From the NCBI RefSeq assembly GCF_026248825.1, contig NZ_CP110973.1, positions 1,178,001 to 1,242,000 of the forward strand: 64,000 nt of DNA, written 5' to 3'. A model generated the notes under the pieces. That model saw nothing but the letters and a program-made list of their open reading frames with translations, had not been told where the DNA came from and did not search any database. The position numbers were made by a program, and so were the translations under genes. The stretch's first letter is position 1. Every line of letters starts with the position of its first letter. Shown piece after piece: positions 35,704 to 45,175 of the stretch. This DNA is from Larkinella insperata (GTDB lineage Bacteria; Bacteroidota; Bacteroidia; Cytophagales; Spirosomataceae).

Positions 35704-37020
35704 TTATTTTAGCGGAACTTTCGGATTAATAAAGTAAATCCGGTTGCGATCAACGGTGCCGGTTGCGGGTAGAATCTTGTTCATGAAGCTATTCAGACCA
35801 TTATCGACCACCCCGAAATCATCGTCGTTGGCAATCGCCAGACGGTTTCCGCCGAGCAGGGCAATGCCTTCTGCCTTGTCGTGCGGATAGATGGGTGAAA
35901 TTTCCGTCAGCAAATCAAACACCAGCGTTTTGGCAACCGGCACAATACCGGCGCTTTCCAGGCCAGCCTTGTTCTTCAACTGCTCAACCGTCTGGCCGTT
36001 GTAAAGTTTACCGGTTTGGCCATTCGTCGGATCGGAAATATCGGTCGCGCCCGTCAAATCAAACTTGTAAACACGCTTGAAGGCAGCGGGTTTCGAGGCA
36101 TTACCGCCGTAATCGCCATCGCGTTCCAGCGCCAGGAACGTTGTATTGGTGATAGCCGCAATTTCACTGCAACCGGTCAGGCTGGCATTTTCCATCAGGT
36201 AGACAAACTGCCTGGTGACCCCCGTCGCAATATTAAAAGTGAGCACCCGAAGCACCATCGAGCCGGATACGGCGGCCGATGAAGGGTTGTACAACGGCGA
36301 CTGCATCAGCCCCACCAGCGTTTTACCGTCCGGCGTAATCGTCAGCCCTTCCATGCCCCGGTTGGGCCAGCGTTTGGCCAGAACGCTCGGCAGGGTGCGT
36401 CCCCCCGTACCGCTGCCGAAGGGATTGATCCGCTCCAGGGTTTTGCCGGTCGCGTCAAAGTGTACAATGTGCGGACCGTATTCGTCGCTCACCCAGAATG
36501 AGCCGTCGCTGGATCGCACCAGCCCCTCCGAATCAATACCGTCGGCGTCCGGGGTAATGGGTTGCCCGTTGAGGTCAAGGGCTATTTCGCCCGTATTCCC
36601 CTGCCCCACCGGATTGGGCAAACCCGTCAGCAACTTCCCGGCGGCATTCTTGAGCAGGATGGTTTGCTCCAGCACCAGTTCGTTGTTAACAAGCCGGAAC
36701 TTACCAATCTGCGGAGTGAAGTCGGCCTTGCCAAAGATGATGGTATTGGCGGCTGAGCCGGCTGCGTTCGGCCCCCGGTCGGTCAACAGATAAAAGACGT
36801 TTGGATCATTGGGATCGGCGGCCACGGCAGACCCAAACCCGCCGTTGTAAAGAACCGTGCCATTCGCGGCTGTCGACAGGATGGCGGGATGAGTGGCTTC
36901 CGCGAAAAGCGGATAGTCCGCCGGTATCTGGTGATCCTGCAGGCTACAGGCCGCTACGAGAAACAAGCCAGCAACCACACTGAACGACGATTGGAAAAAA
37001 GAGGATAACGGTGTTTTCAT
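35704..37020 (-). CDS. Lipoprotein with esterase-like activity of phytase domain
   Basis: The 438-aa protein has a lipoprotein signal (VVAGLFLVAACSLQDH, acylated Cys near residue 26) and a beta-propeller of the phytase-like/esterase-like family. Typical segments are GGFGSAVAADPNDPNVFYLL, TDRGPNA, DADGIDSEGLVRSSDGSFWV, SDEYGPHIVHFD, RGMEGLTITPDGKTLVGLMQ and FLALERDGDYGG, then DKAEGIALLGGNRLAIANDD. Members cleave phosphate esters or have uncertain enzymatic roles. It is divergent from a PhoX-like lipoprotein with a similar lipobox (CTLQDH), suggesting joint function at the cell envelope, possibly in phosphate acquisition. Confidence 0.82.
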   Translation of the reverse strand: MKTPLSSFFQSSFSVVAGLFLVAACSLQDHQIPADYPLFAEATHPAILSTAANGTVLYNGGFGSAVAADPNDPNVFYLLTDRGPNAAGSAANTIIFGKADFTPQIGKFRLVNNELVLEQTILLKNAAGKLLTGLPNPVGQGNTGEIALDLNGQPITPDADGIDSEGLVRSSDGSFWVSDEYGPHIVHFDATGKTLERINPFGSGTGGRTLPSVLAKRWPNRGMEGLTITPDGKTLVGLMQSPLYNPSSAAVSGSMVLRVLTFNIATGVTRQFVYLMENASLTGCSEIAAITNTTFLALERDGDYGGNASKPAAFKRVYKFDLTGATDISDPTNGQTGKLYNGQTVEQLKNKAGLESAGIVPVAKTLVFDLLTEISPIYPHDKAEGIALLGGNRLAIANDDDFGVVDNGLNSFMNKILPATGTVDRNRIYFINPKVPLK

Positions 37021-37099
37021 GAAAACGGAATGCCAGGTAGATAATTAGGCAAACCTACGCTCGCTATGTTATCCTTGTGTAATGGCCTACCCCGTTGGT

Positions 37100-37121
37100 G
37101 TTAATTTACCGTGAAATTAAC
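37100..37121. promoter_or_regulatory. Palindrome in the divergent lipoprotein promoter region
   Basis: GTTAATTT and AAATTAAC are separated by 6 bp in the 268-bp gap between the divergent phytase-like and PhoX-like genes. The position fits an operator shared by both genes. It does not match the enterobacterial Pho box. Confidence 0.4.
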
Positions 37122-37288
37122 GCCGTCGTTGGCAGCGCCTTCACTCCGTCCGGCGCGTTTCGGACTTTACTGTTCTGTTAAGTTTTGGCCGCCCGATTTC
37201 TCCCAGCCTTCATTTTTCGGTAATCGTTGAGTAACAGCCCGTCGGCTTCTTTGCAGTATCGTTTATTCCCTCACATAGCTACTTATTC

Positions 37289-38752
37289 ATGAAAATCTTT
37301 CCTCTTGGTTACCTGGCCCAGGCCACGGCCCTTGTTATGCTGGGCATGGCGGGTTGTACGCTCCAGGACCACGACTTGGCGTCCTCGAAGGTCGAACTCA
37401 AGAACCATTCTGTCACGCCGGCGCTGGTCAAAAAGCACTCTGGATTTGAAAATCTGGACGTTTACTCCCTGCTTAGCTCGGACGATAAACTCGGCCAATC
37501 GACCAATTACATTTTCGGAGGTTCGTCCGATGGGGCGGGTTTGCTCAAAAACAACGACAACACGTTTACGCTGCTGGTCAACAACGAGGATAACTTTGCC
37601 GTATCCCGGCTGACGCTCGACGAAACGTTTAAACCGGTCAAAGGCGAGTACCTGCTCAACTCAGACGGGGCGCAGTGGCGGCTTTGCTCGGCCACGATGG
37701 CGACGCCCGAGGAACACGGCTTTGGTCCGCTCTTTCTGACCTGCGGAGAAAGCGGGGAAGAATCCCGCATTCACGCCCTTAACCCATACGGCGACCCCAT
37801 GACGGCGGCTGTCACCAAAGAAAAACCGGCCCTGGGACGCCAGAGTGCGGAAAATGCCGTGCCGCTGCCCAAGACAGCCTATCCGGGTAAAACGGTTATT
37901 GTTATTGGTGACGACGACAGCGCCATCTACGGCGGTCAGGTACTGCTTTACATGAGCAACTCGGTGGGTGATCTGGACAACGGAAGCTACTACATCCTGC
38001 GCCGGAAAGACCTCAACCAGCAGGAAATGACCATGAAAGCTGGGGAGTACCACGATGTGGAGTTCGTCAAAATTGAGAACCAGGCCACGCTGACGGGCCT
38101 GCAGCTCAACCAGAAAGTGGATGAAGTGAAAGCCATCAAGTTTGGCCGGGTGGAAGATGTCGACTACCGCAAGGGAGGAGCTGCTCACGGCCGTGAGGTT
38201 TATTTTACCGTAACCGGCCAGAACAACACCGGAGTCAACGCGGATTATTCGCGCTCCAAGTACGGCCGTATCTACCGCCTGAAACTGGATGAAACCGATC
38301 CGACCAAAGGCAAACTCGAAGTCGTACTGGACGGCGACGACCGGAGCGGTATTGCCAAAATCTTCCAGGACCCGGACAACATTCTGGTTACTGAGAACTA
38401 CGCTTACATCCAGGAAGATCCCAACGGTTACGGCACCGAAACCCACGACGCCTACATCTACCAGTACAACCTGAATACCGGTGCGCTGAAAGTTGTTTTT
38501 GAACTCGACCACCGCCGGAACCAGCCCGACGCGGCCAAGTACAACGTCGGCGGCATGTCCAAGTTTGGCGATTGGGAAAGCAGCGGTATCATCGATATTT
38601 CCGACATCATTGGCGTACCCAACACCTTTATGTTCGGGGTGCAGCCGCATACCTGGACCGGCGACCAGTACAAGGGCGTCGACGGTGGTTCCAAACGCGT
38701 CAACGAAAAGCAGGCCAGTCAGCTTCTGATTGTGAAAGGGCTGCCCCGGTAA
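37289..38752 (+). CDS. PhoX-like (DUF839-type) beta-propeller lipoprotein
   Basis: The 487-aa protein has a lipobox (LVMLGMAGCTLQDHDL) and a propeller-like body with GGSSDGAGLLKNNDNTFTLL, VNNEDNFAVSRLTLD, the acidic GDDDSAIYGGQVLLYM, KFGRVEDVDYRKGGAAHGRE, VYFTVTGQ, FQDPDNILVTENYAYIQEDP and FMFGVQPHTW. The NNED, EDVDY and DPDN blocks resemble calcium-dependent PhoX-type alkaline phosphatases, but identity is uncertain. It lies divergent to the phytase-like gene and 70 nt upstream of the cytochrome c peroxidase, with which it may be cotranscribed. Confidence 0.6.
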   Translation: MKIFPLGYLAQATALVMLGMAGCTLQDHDLASSKVELKNHSVTPALVKKHSGFENLDVYSLLSSDDKLGQSTNYIFGGSSDGAGLLKNNDNTFTLLVNNEDNFAVSRLTLDETFKPVKGEYLLNSDGAQWRLCSATMATPEEHGFGPLFLTCGESGEESRIHALNPYGDPMTAAVTKEKPALGRQSAENAVPLPKTAYPGKTVIVIGDDDSAIYGGQVLLYMSNSVGDLDNGSYYILRRKDLNQQEMTMKAGEYHDVEFVKIENQATLTGLQLNQKVDEVKAIKFGRVEDVDYRKGGAAHGREVYFTVTGQNNTGVNADYSRSKYGRIYRLKLDETDPTKGKLEVVLDGDDRSGIAKIFQDPDNILVTENYAYIQEDPNGYGTETHDAYIYQYNLNTGALKVVFELDHRRNQPDAAKYNVGGMSKFGDWESSGIIDISDIIGVPNTFMFGVQPHTWTGDQYKGVDGGSKRVNEKQASQLLIVKGLPR

Positions 38753-38822
38753 GTAAGCTGACTCTTTTTCTCCAATTCCTGCCGGTATGCACCGGCAGGA
38801 ATTTTTCGTATTCTTAATTGTC

Positions 38823-40649
38823 ATGAAACGTACATTGTTTATTGGCCTGGCGGGGCTCTTGCTGTTGGTGGGTTACCTGGGTTTTCGTCGGCTCAACACC
38901 CCGGTTCCGACGCCGGTACAACAGGTGCAGGCCCAGTTTCTGCGCGATGTCGTAACGCTGGATTCAACCGTTCAACGGCTGCTGGTGGTGGTAAAACAGG
39001 GCGATGCGCGGGCGCAGCAAACGGCTTTCCGGCGCGCCCGGCTCGCCTGGAAAAACGTGGAGTGGCTGGCGGAATACTATTTTCCGGCTACGGCCAAAGC
39101 CATCAACGGAGCCGCCATTCCCGAGTACGAGGAATCCGACGCCAAAACGATTGACCCTGAAGGGTTCCAGGTCGTTGAACCGCTGCTCTTTCCGGAACCC
39201 GATCCCGAGCGATACGACGAGCTGGTGCAGCAAACCGCCACCCTGGCCGCCAACGTCAAACGGCTTACCATCGTTGCGCAGAACAACCCAACCACCGATG
39301 CCCACCTTTTCGACGCTTTCCGGCTGGAAGTCTTCCGCATCATCAGCCTGGGCATCACCGGTTTTGATTCGCCCGTCGCTCAATATTCTCTTCCGGAAGC
39401 CAAAGCCGCTCTGGACGGTTTGCAACGGTATCTGGCTTTTTATCAACCCGAACTCCGACACCGTGATGCGCTGGTAGCGGACAGCCTGCAGCGGCTTTTC
39501 CAGCAAGCCCCCCGGCGGCTAAACGCAACGGGCTCTGAGGCATTCAATACTTTCGACCGACTGGCCTTCATCACCCGGATTGCCAACCCGCTCAGCAGTC
39601 TGCTGCTCGACGCGCAGACGGCGCTGGGCATCCAGCCGTTCAACGAATCGCGCGGGCTGCGGTCGAACGCCCGGACCCTTTTCGCGGCCAATGCCTTTGA
39701 TGTCAACCACTACACCCCCGGCCCGGACCACCGGATGACGCCCCAACGGGTAGCGTTGGGAAAAAAGCTTTTTGCCGATCCCATTCTGTCGGGAGATGGA
39801 CGCCGGGCCTGCATCAGTTGTCACCAGCCCAAGCAGGCTTTTACCGACGCCCTACCCCGTAACCGGGCACTCGACGGCCGCCGGTCGATTCTGCGCAACA
39901 CCCCCACTCTCTGGAACGTAGGATTGCAACGGGCGTTGTTTGCCGATTCGCGGGTTACGTTTCTGGAAGATCAGGCAACCGACGTCGTGACCAGCACCGA
40001 CGAAATGCACGGTTCCTTCGAGAAGGCCGCCCATACGCTGAAAACCGATCCGGACTACCGTCGGCAGTTTGCGGCCGCGTATTCCGACGGCATCACCTCG
40101 TTTACCATCCGCAACGCACTGGCCAGCTACGAGCGGTCGCTGGTGAGCTTCAACAGCCGGTTTGACCGCTACGTCCGGGGAGACCGGGCGGCTTTGAACG
40201 AACAGGAAATCCGGGGTTTTAACCTGTTCACGGGTCAGGCCAAGTGCGCGACCTGCCACTTCATTCCGTTGACCAACGGGCTGGTCCCTCCGCATTTCGA
40301 GAAAAGTGAAAGCGAAAACCTGGGCGTGCCTGAGAAGCTGCGGTGGAAAGGCGGCAAGCTGGATTCCGATCTGGGCAAATACAACCATACCCGGGGCGAC
40401 ATTCACCGGCATTCTTTCAAAACGCCCAGCCTGCGGAACGTTGAGCTTACCGCTCCGTACATGCACAACGGCGCCTTTCGAACGCTGGAAGAAGTCATTG
40501 ATTTTTACGATCGCGGGGGCGGCAACGGCCTTGGCCTGCCGCAGGAAAACCAGACCCTGCCCACTGACGAACTCCGCCTAACGGCCCCCGAAAAAGCCGC
40601 CCTGATTGCCTTCATGAAAGCCCTGACGGATACCGGAGTTGATCCATAG
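38823..40649 (+). CDS. Imelysin-like/di-haem cytochrome c peroxidase fusion
   Basis: The 608-aa protein starts at the ATG 38823 with an N-terminal membrane anchor or signal (MKRTLFIGLAGLLLLVGYLG). Residues about 35-250 are an all-helical imelysin-like domain (FRRARLAWKNVEWLAEYYFP, IDPEGFQVVEPLLFPEPDPE). The C-terminal half is a MauG/CcpA-type domain with two haem sites: CISCH near residue 330 (ACISCHQPKQAFTDALPRNR) and CATCH near 475 (AKCATCHFIPLTNG), plus KTPSLRNVELTAPYMHNGAF. It would act in the periplasm in peroxide reduction or redox handling of a metal. The fusion recurs in Bacteroidota. Confidence 0.85.
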   Translation: MKRTLFIGLAGLLLLVGYLGFRRLNTPVPTPVQQVQAQFLRDVVTLDSTVQRLLVVVKQGDARAQQTAFRRARLAWKNVEWLAEYYFPATAKAINGAAIPEYEESDAKTIDPEGFQVVEPLLFPEPDPERYDELVQQTATLAANVKRLTIVAQNNPTTDAHLFDAFRLEVFRIISLGITGFDSPVAQYSLPEAKAALDGLQRYLAFYQPELRHRDALVADSLQRLFQQAPRRLNATGSEAFNTFDRLAFITRIANPLSSLLLDAQTALGIQPFNESRGLRSNARTLFAANAFDVNHYTPGPDHRMTPQRVALGKKLFADPILSGDGRRACISCHQPKQAFTDALPRNRALDGRRSILRNTPTLWNVGLQRALFADSRVTFLEDQATDVVTSTDEMHGSFEKAAHTLKTDPDYRRQFAAAYSDGITSFTIRNALASYERSLVSFNSRFDRYVRGDRAALNEQEIRGFNLFTGQAKCATCHFIPLTNGLVPPHFEKSESENLGVPEKLRWKGGKLDSDLGKYNHTRGDIHRHSFKTPSLRNVELTAPYMHNGAFRTLEEVIDFYDRGGGNGLGLPQENQTLPTDELRLTAPEKAALIAFMKALTDTGVDP

Positions 40650-40866
40650 TTCTGGAAAGTAGGAAGTTGGAAAGTCATCGCCACGGAAAAGCCGCTTGTC
40701 TGTTAATAAAATCAACAATCAGCGGGACATAGTGACGAATACCGGTTGGCAGGTTCCTCCACTGAAAGTAACCGTTTTATCACAACTAGAAATTAAATCG
40801 TGTATTTCGCTCACAATCAAGCGTTAATTCTGTTTACTAAAAAGCCCACGTTTCAATATCAAAGCA

Positions 40867-41199
40867 ATGGCTATTCCTAAAAGTCCGAAACGGCCCTCGT
40901 CCGGCTTGTTGATCCTCCAGTTGGACCGATTTCGCGCCGAGGTCATGCGTTCCATTATCCAGGTGGTCGCTGAACTGGATGGCGATTTAAATGATCAGCT
41001 TTTCGATCTGAATTACCTGCCTCCGTCTCTCAGCAGTTCATCCGCCGAGATCAGCGCCCTCTCGAAGCCCGATGACGAGTCGTTGATTCTGGGCCTCACC
41101 GATGGCAACACCCTCGATCTGGACGACCTTTCCACCGATGATCTGGTAAAACTGTACCAATTATTAACGGATCTGGCCACCGAAATCACCGAAGACTGA
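40867..41199 (+). CDS. Small hypothetical protein
   Basis: The 110-aa acidic protein has no signal peptide or membrane helix. It has a helical N-terminal part (LLILQLDRFRAEVMRSIIQV) and a Ser/Asp-rich C-terminal half (LDLDDLSTDDLVKLYQLLTD). It lies 45 nt before another small gene with similar host-like codon use, so the two may form an operon. I do not recognise it. Confidence 0.6.
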   Translation: MAIPKSPKRPSSGLLILQLDRFRAEVMRSIIQVVAELDGDLNDQLFDLNYLPPSLSSSSAEISALSKPDDESLILGLTDGNTLDLDDLSTDDLVKLYQLLTDLATEITED

Positions 41200-41244
41200 C
41201 CGTCTTTACCCATTTATATCACCCTGACACAACAACAAAGACCG

Positions 41245-41490
41245 ATGGCCCAGCGAATTAAAGCAACACCCGCAAACATTATTAACCTGTGGTTTGGCGC
41301 CGATACGCTTCTGCGCCAGCAGAAAATAGACTTCAATCCCGAGTTATGGGAAGCCTGCTTGCAGGTCAGCCAGACGTTCATTCCGCCTTCCGGGGCTGTA
41401 TCTGCAGAGCGTTACCGTAAATCCGATAAAGTTGCCTTCGCCCGGGCGGTGCAGCAGGAACTGGAAGTTCACCAGCTTGAACTGGCCTGA
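41245..41490 (+). CDS. Small hypothetical protein
   Basis: The 81-aa protein (MAQRIKATPANIINLWFGAD at the start) has no signal or membrane segment and no recognisable motif. Codon use is like that of the neighbours, and it closely follows the 110-aa gene. It is followed by a CCGTTC/GAACGG hairpin at about 41500-41515 without a T-run. Confidence 0.55.
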   Translation: MAQRIKATPANIINLWFGADTLLRQQKIDFNPELWEACLQVSQTFIPPSGAVSAERYRKSDKVAFARAVQQELEVHQLELA

Positions 41491-41635
41491 AAAGCCGCCC
41501 GTTCTTTTGAACGGAATCGGCCCACGCAAGACCCGGCGCTGGACGTCATAACTGCATTGTTAACAGAAACATAATTTAAGCGAGCAAACAAGGCCGGAAC
41601 GGAATGCGTATTTTTCATAACGTTCTAAATGCTCG

Positions 41636-42613
41636 ATGACAATGCCGTACGTAAAAATTGGGTTGTTGATGTTAGCCGGACTGGTGCTGTTTCTGTTTGC
41701 GCTCAACTACCTGGCCGAGGGACTCAAAGCCGTTTCGGGCGAAAAAATGCAGGAGTGGCTCCGGAAATTTACCCGAACGCTGGTTTCGAGCATCCTCGTG
41801 GGCGTCATCGTCACTACTCTCCTGGATTCTTCCTCCGCCGTCATCATCATGACCATTGCGCTGGTCAACTCCCGCGCGCTAACCTTTCGGCAGGCCGTCG
41901 GTATTGTGCTGGGGGCCAACATCGGCACTACGTTTTCCAGTCAGTTGATTGCGTTTACTATCGGCCAATGGTCGGGGGTACCAATGGCCATCGGTTTGGG
42001 GCTGATGGTGCTGGCCCGGCGCGAATCGTTCGTTCAATGGGGGCAGGTTATTCTGGGCTTCGGCCTGCTGTTTCTGGGTTTATTTCTGATGGAAGAAGCC
42101 GTTGAGCCGTTGAATCAACTGCCCCGCGTGGTCGATTGGATGAAAGGGCTGGCCGACCCCTGGCGCGGTGTCCTGGCGGGAGCGGGCGTAACGGTATTGC
42201 TGCAATCATCTTCCGCAACGGTCGGCATGTCGGTTGTTCTGGCCGGGCAGGGTCTGCTGACACTCGGTGCCGGTATTGCCGTGATGATGGGCGCCGAACT
42301 GGGTACCTGCGCCGATACGCTGGTAGCTTCGATTGGCCGAACCAAAGCCGCCGTCCGTACGGGTTTGTTTCACCTGTTTTTTAACCTGTTCTCCATCCTG
42401 CTGGGTTTACTGCTGATCGGCCCTTTCACAGACCTGGTGCACGCGCTCAGTAGGCAGGCTTCGGCGGAACGTCAATTAGCCAACGCGCACGTGCTGTTTA
42501 ACGCGCTGGGTGTGTTGCTCGTGGCTCCGCTGGCCCCCTGGTTGGCCACCCAGATGGAACGCTGGATACCCGACAGCCAGACTTCCCGGAAGCAGCCGGT
42601 TTTATCCTCCTGA
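41636..42613 (+). CDS. Na/Pi cotransporter family protein (NptA/PF02690-type)
   Basis: The 325-aa membrane protein has about eight to nine helices and the inverted internal repeat of this family. The first half has LLDSSSAVIIMTIALVNSRA followed by GIVLGANIGTTFSSQLIAF; the second half has VTVLLQSSSATVGMSVVLAG followed by GAELGTCADTLVA. The QSSSA substrate-site motif is intact in repeat 2 and reads DSSSA in repeat 1. It lacks the C-terminal PhoU-like domain of longer bacterial members. It probably moves phosphate with sodium across the inner membrane. M3 is an alternative start. Confidence 0.87.
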   Translation: MTMPYVKIGLLMLAGLVLFLFALNYLAEGLKAVSGEKMQEWLRKFTRTLVSSILVGVIVTTLLDSSSAVIIMTIALVNSRALTFRQAVGIVLGANIGTTFSSQLIAFTIGQWSGVPMAIGLGLMVLARRESFVQWGQVILGFGLLFLGLFLMEEAVEPLNQLPRVVDWMKGLADPWRGVLAGAGVTVLLQSSSATVGMSVVLAGQGLLTLGAGIAVMMGAELGTCADTLVASIGRTKAAVRTGLFHLFFNLFSILLGLLLIGPFTDLVHALSRQASAERQLANAHVLFNALGVLLVAPLAPWLATQMERWIPDSQTSRKQPVLSS

Positions 42614-42907
42614 ACAGTTGCCTTTGGATTGTTGAAGTACCACCGGGCTGGACCAGTGTAGCGGTACCCTTGCCTGGCGGGTACCCCGTTCGTATAGACG
42701 GGTAAGTGAGTTTCCGGTACCGGCTGGAGATTTGGCGCCCGGAATCAACAAAAACGGGTATGCTGCCCTCCGTTAAGCGATTAAAAACCGGTCAGAAAAT
42801 AAAATTTTGCTTTGTTTGAGGCTAATTTAGTCAGGCTGCTGTTGGTCGAAATCGCGTCTGTGCTTTAAATTAGCAGCCTTCTTCGCTCACGGAAGATTCT
42901 TCAAAAC
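42614..42907. other. Intergenic region with a small inverted repeat
   Basis: The 294-bp gap contains GGTACCC (42663-42669) and GGGTACC (42679-42685), which could form a weak hairpin after the transporter gene. There is no T-run. I see nothing else convincing here. Confidence 0.4.
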
Positions 42908-43387
42908 ATGAAAAACTGGCTTTTTTCACTGGCTTTTTTGCTGGCCTTCTCTTTTACCTGTTTTGCTCAGGACCAGTACATCGGCCAACCGATTGGGGAA
43001 GTTAAAGCCCAATTGGACAAAAAACGCATTGTTTATACTGAACAATCTTCACCGACGGGTGATGCCATCATTCTTTCCTACAGCGTCTCGGAGATTCAAC
43101 CCGGGCGGGTGGACTTATTTTTCAATCACTCCCTCATCTTCCAGCAGGCGGCTAAAGACCACTGCGTTCAACTCATCAGTACGCCCATGCTGCAAAAACC
43201 CTGGGTTCCGGATACGCTTAAAAACCGGTTGACGACGGCGGGCTACCGAAAAATCGACGAAACCCGGTTCGTCAATGACCAAATTGGTTCTCAGGCCGTC
43301 CTGGAATACATCAGGGACACCCAGCAGCCAAACGTCCGAATGTTGCGGGTTGTGTACCGCCCGCAGCCCAAACAAGCGGAAAAATAG
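42908..43387 (+). CDS. Exported hypothetical protein
   Basis: The 159-aa protein has a clear signal peptide (MKNWLFSLAFLLAFSFTCFA then QD). The mature part begins YIGQPIGEVKAQLDKKRIVY and looks like a small alpha/beta periplasmic domain. It ends in a charged tail (RVVYRPQPKQAEK). No family is recognised. Confidence 0.65.
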   Translation: MKNWLFSLAFLLAFSFTCFAQDQYIGQPIGEVKAQLDKKRIVYTEQSSPTGDAIILSYSVSEIQPGRVDLFFNHSLIFQQAAKDHCVQLISTPMLQKPWVPDTLKNRLTTAGYRKIDETRFVNDQIGSQAVLEYIRDTQQPNVRMLRVVYRPQPKQAEK

Positions 43388-43740
43388 GTGCCTTGGCGGT
43401 ACCTTTTGGATGACAACGCACAGTTTCCGACTGTAGCCCTATTTCTCTTTCTTTTTCTGATACGGCAAACACGGTCTGCAGACCCGGGCCGGTACGCGGT
43501 GGTCTTTCCCGGCTGCCACAATGCCGTCCTGCCCAAGCCCGGACTGAGGGTCATTGCTGGCCGCGCCAGCAATGATCGGCCTGCCGTTTCAACGCCGTAT
43601 ACGGTTTTACGGGGTGCAAAATCGGTCCCGGCGAACCGTTAAAAAAATTCCGGAAAACGGTCCGGACACCGTTGGTATCTCGTTTTAATTTCCGCTTCTT
43701 GTGTCCGATTAAGGCGATTTTTCCCCTTACTATCCTTTCC
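43388..43740. other. Intergenic region with a strong hairpin
   Basis: The 353-bp gap contains a perfect 11-bp inverted repeat, TCATTGCTGGC / GCCAGCAATGA with loop CGC, at 43551-43575. It lacks a T-run and lies about 165 nt upstream of the next gene. The frames found here lack coding character. Confidence 0.45.
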
Positions 43741-44592
43741 ATGAAGTCAATCATTCTACCGTTTATTCTGCTGGCCTTTCTCGGCAATGGATGCGTTTCG
43801 TTTGAGTCGGTCAAAACCGTGGGAAAAGTCGGCACCGCGTTGACCGACTACAAAGCCGTTAACGAGGACGTCACGTTTTTATGCACCGAAATCAAGTCTA
43901 TGCAGGGTTTTGAAAAGTTGCCCTGTGACAGCCTGGCCGACCGCAGCAAGCGGATCAACCGGGGGGTTGATATTTTGGTCGGCTACAGCGATGCGCTCCT
44001 GCTGGCCACGCAGGACGGGGATTTCACCCTGAGCGATGTGGTCGAGCAAACCGTCAGAGCCGGGAACGCGGCCCAGTGGATGGCCGTTAACGAGAACCAA
44101 CTGGCAGGCGCGAAAGAAGTGTCAGACGGTATTCAGCAACTCATCACCGGCAGCATCAAACGCCGGGCCATTGGACAGGCCGTCAAAACGCAGGGGTCTT
44201 CGGTCGACCGGGTTTGTACCGGTCTACTCGAGCTGATCAGTCTCCAGCGGCAACTGTTCCAGACCTATTTAACCAGCGTTCAGCTCAGAGCCAACGAGAA
44301 CGCCGGTTTTCAGCTGGCCTTGGCGCGCAAGAATAACATCGACCTGACCCCGCTCAACCTGGACAAGGACGTTCTGACGCTGGTCAAACTATACGTCAAT
44401 GCGGAAACGAAAAAGCTGGACCAGGTTGAAACTACCGTTAAAGCCTTCCGGATCGGGCATCAGGAGCTGGTGAAGCAGGCCGGAAAAGTGGGCCGCAAAA
44501 AAGACGGAGAAGTTGTCAAACAGATTATTCTGTCGCTGAAAGGAATCTACACCGGTATCGAACAGTTCACTACGCCCCTCACCGCCAACTAA
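43741..44592 (+). CDS. Hypothetical lipoprotein
   Basis: The 283-aa protein starts at the ATG 43741, which gives a lipoprotein signal (MKSIILPFILLAFLGNGC). The mature part is entirely helical and coiled-coil-like (SVKTVGKVGTALTDYKAVNE, LLELISLQRQLFQTYLTSVQ, LVKLYVNAETKKLDQVETTV). It lies 5 nt before a small helical membrane protein, so the two are cotranscribed and may form an envelope complex. No family is recognised. Confidence 0.65.
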   Translation: MKSIILPFILLAFLGNGCVSFESVKTVGKVGTALTDYKAVNEDVTFLCTEIKSMQGFEKLPCDSLADRSKRINRGVDILVGYSDALLLATQDGDFTLSDVVEQTVRAGNAAQWMAVNENQLAGAKEVSDGIQQLITGSIKRRAIGQAVKTQGSSVDRVCTGLLELISLQRQLFQTYLTSVQLRANENAGFQLALARKNNIDLTPLNLDKDVLTLVKLYVNAETKKLDQVETTVKAFRIGHQELVKQAGKVGRKKDGEVVKQIILSLKGIYTGIEQFTTPLTAN

Positions 44593-44597
44593 ACGCC

Positions 44598-45044
44598 ATG
44601 AACCGTCAGGAAATTTCCGCAACCGTCGTAGCCACCTCCCAACTCTACAATGAGATGGCCTTGTCGATCTCGCAAAAGCTGCTGGCCGACCTGCAGAACA
44701 ACAAAATTGATTTTGATCATTTCATGAGCGTGAACGCCAATGTGGTCCGGCCTTTAACGCTCGCGTCGACCAAGATGGTCATTGATTCGTCCATCGCGGT
44801 CATCGACGGGCTCGACGAGCATTTTCAAGCCATTCTGGAAGGGTCAACCCGTTTGAAAGACGCCATTAACCGGCTTGAACGGGTTGAAAAGATCATCCAG
44901 ACAGCCTCGCTCGTGCTGTCAACGGCGGCCCTGATTGTTACGTTCGTGGCCGCTCCCAACCTGGCATCGGCCACGGCGGCCGTTTCATCAATCGGCAACC
45001 TGGCCAATTCCCTGAAATCCGACTCTGGGGATACGGAGGAATAA
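44598..45044 (+). CDS. Hypothetical helical membrane protein
   Basis: The 148-aa protein is helical, with a hydrophobic segment near residues 104-128 (ASLVLSTAALIVTFVAAPNL) preceded by an amphipathic region (LKDAINRLERVEKIIQTASL). It follows the lipoprotein gene by 5 nt. The arrangement of a helical lipoprotein and a small single-span or re-entrant protein is notable, but no function is known to me. Confidence 0.6.
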   Translation: MNRQEISATVVATSQLYNEMALSISQKLLADLQNNKIDFDHFMSVNANVVRPLTLASTKMVIDSSIAVIDGLDEHFQAILEGSTRLKDAINRLERVEKIIQTASLVLSTAALIVTFVAAPNLASATAAVSSIGNLANSLKSDSGDTEE

Positions 45045-45175
45045 ACCAATAAGCCGCTCCCGTTTGGAAAACCGACGGCCGGACGCAGGCCCATTCTGTC
45101 GGAAAACGGGCCCGATGAAACACCTTAGGCTTTTTAGCCCTTTCTGCTTACCTTTCCCACAACCTTTAACCAGTT

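Noticed and set aside
43388..43642. 84-codon frame after the exported hypothetical protein
   Set aside because: It has no start context, contains the hairpin at 43551-43575, and its composition is not protein-like.
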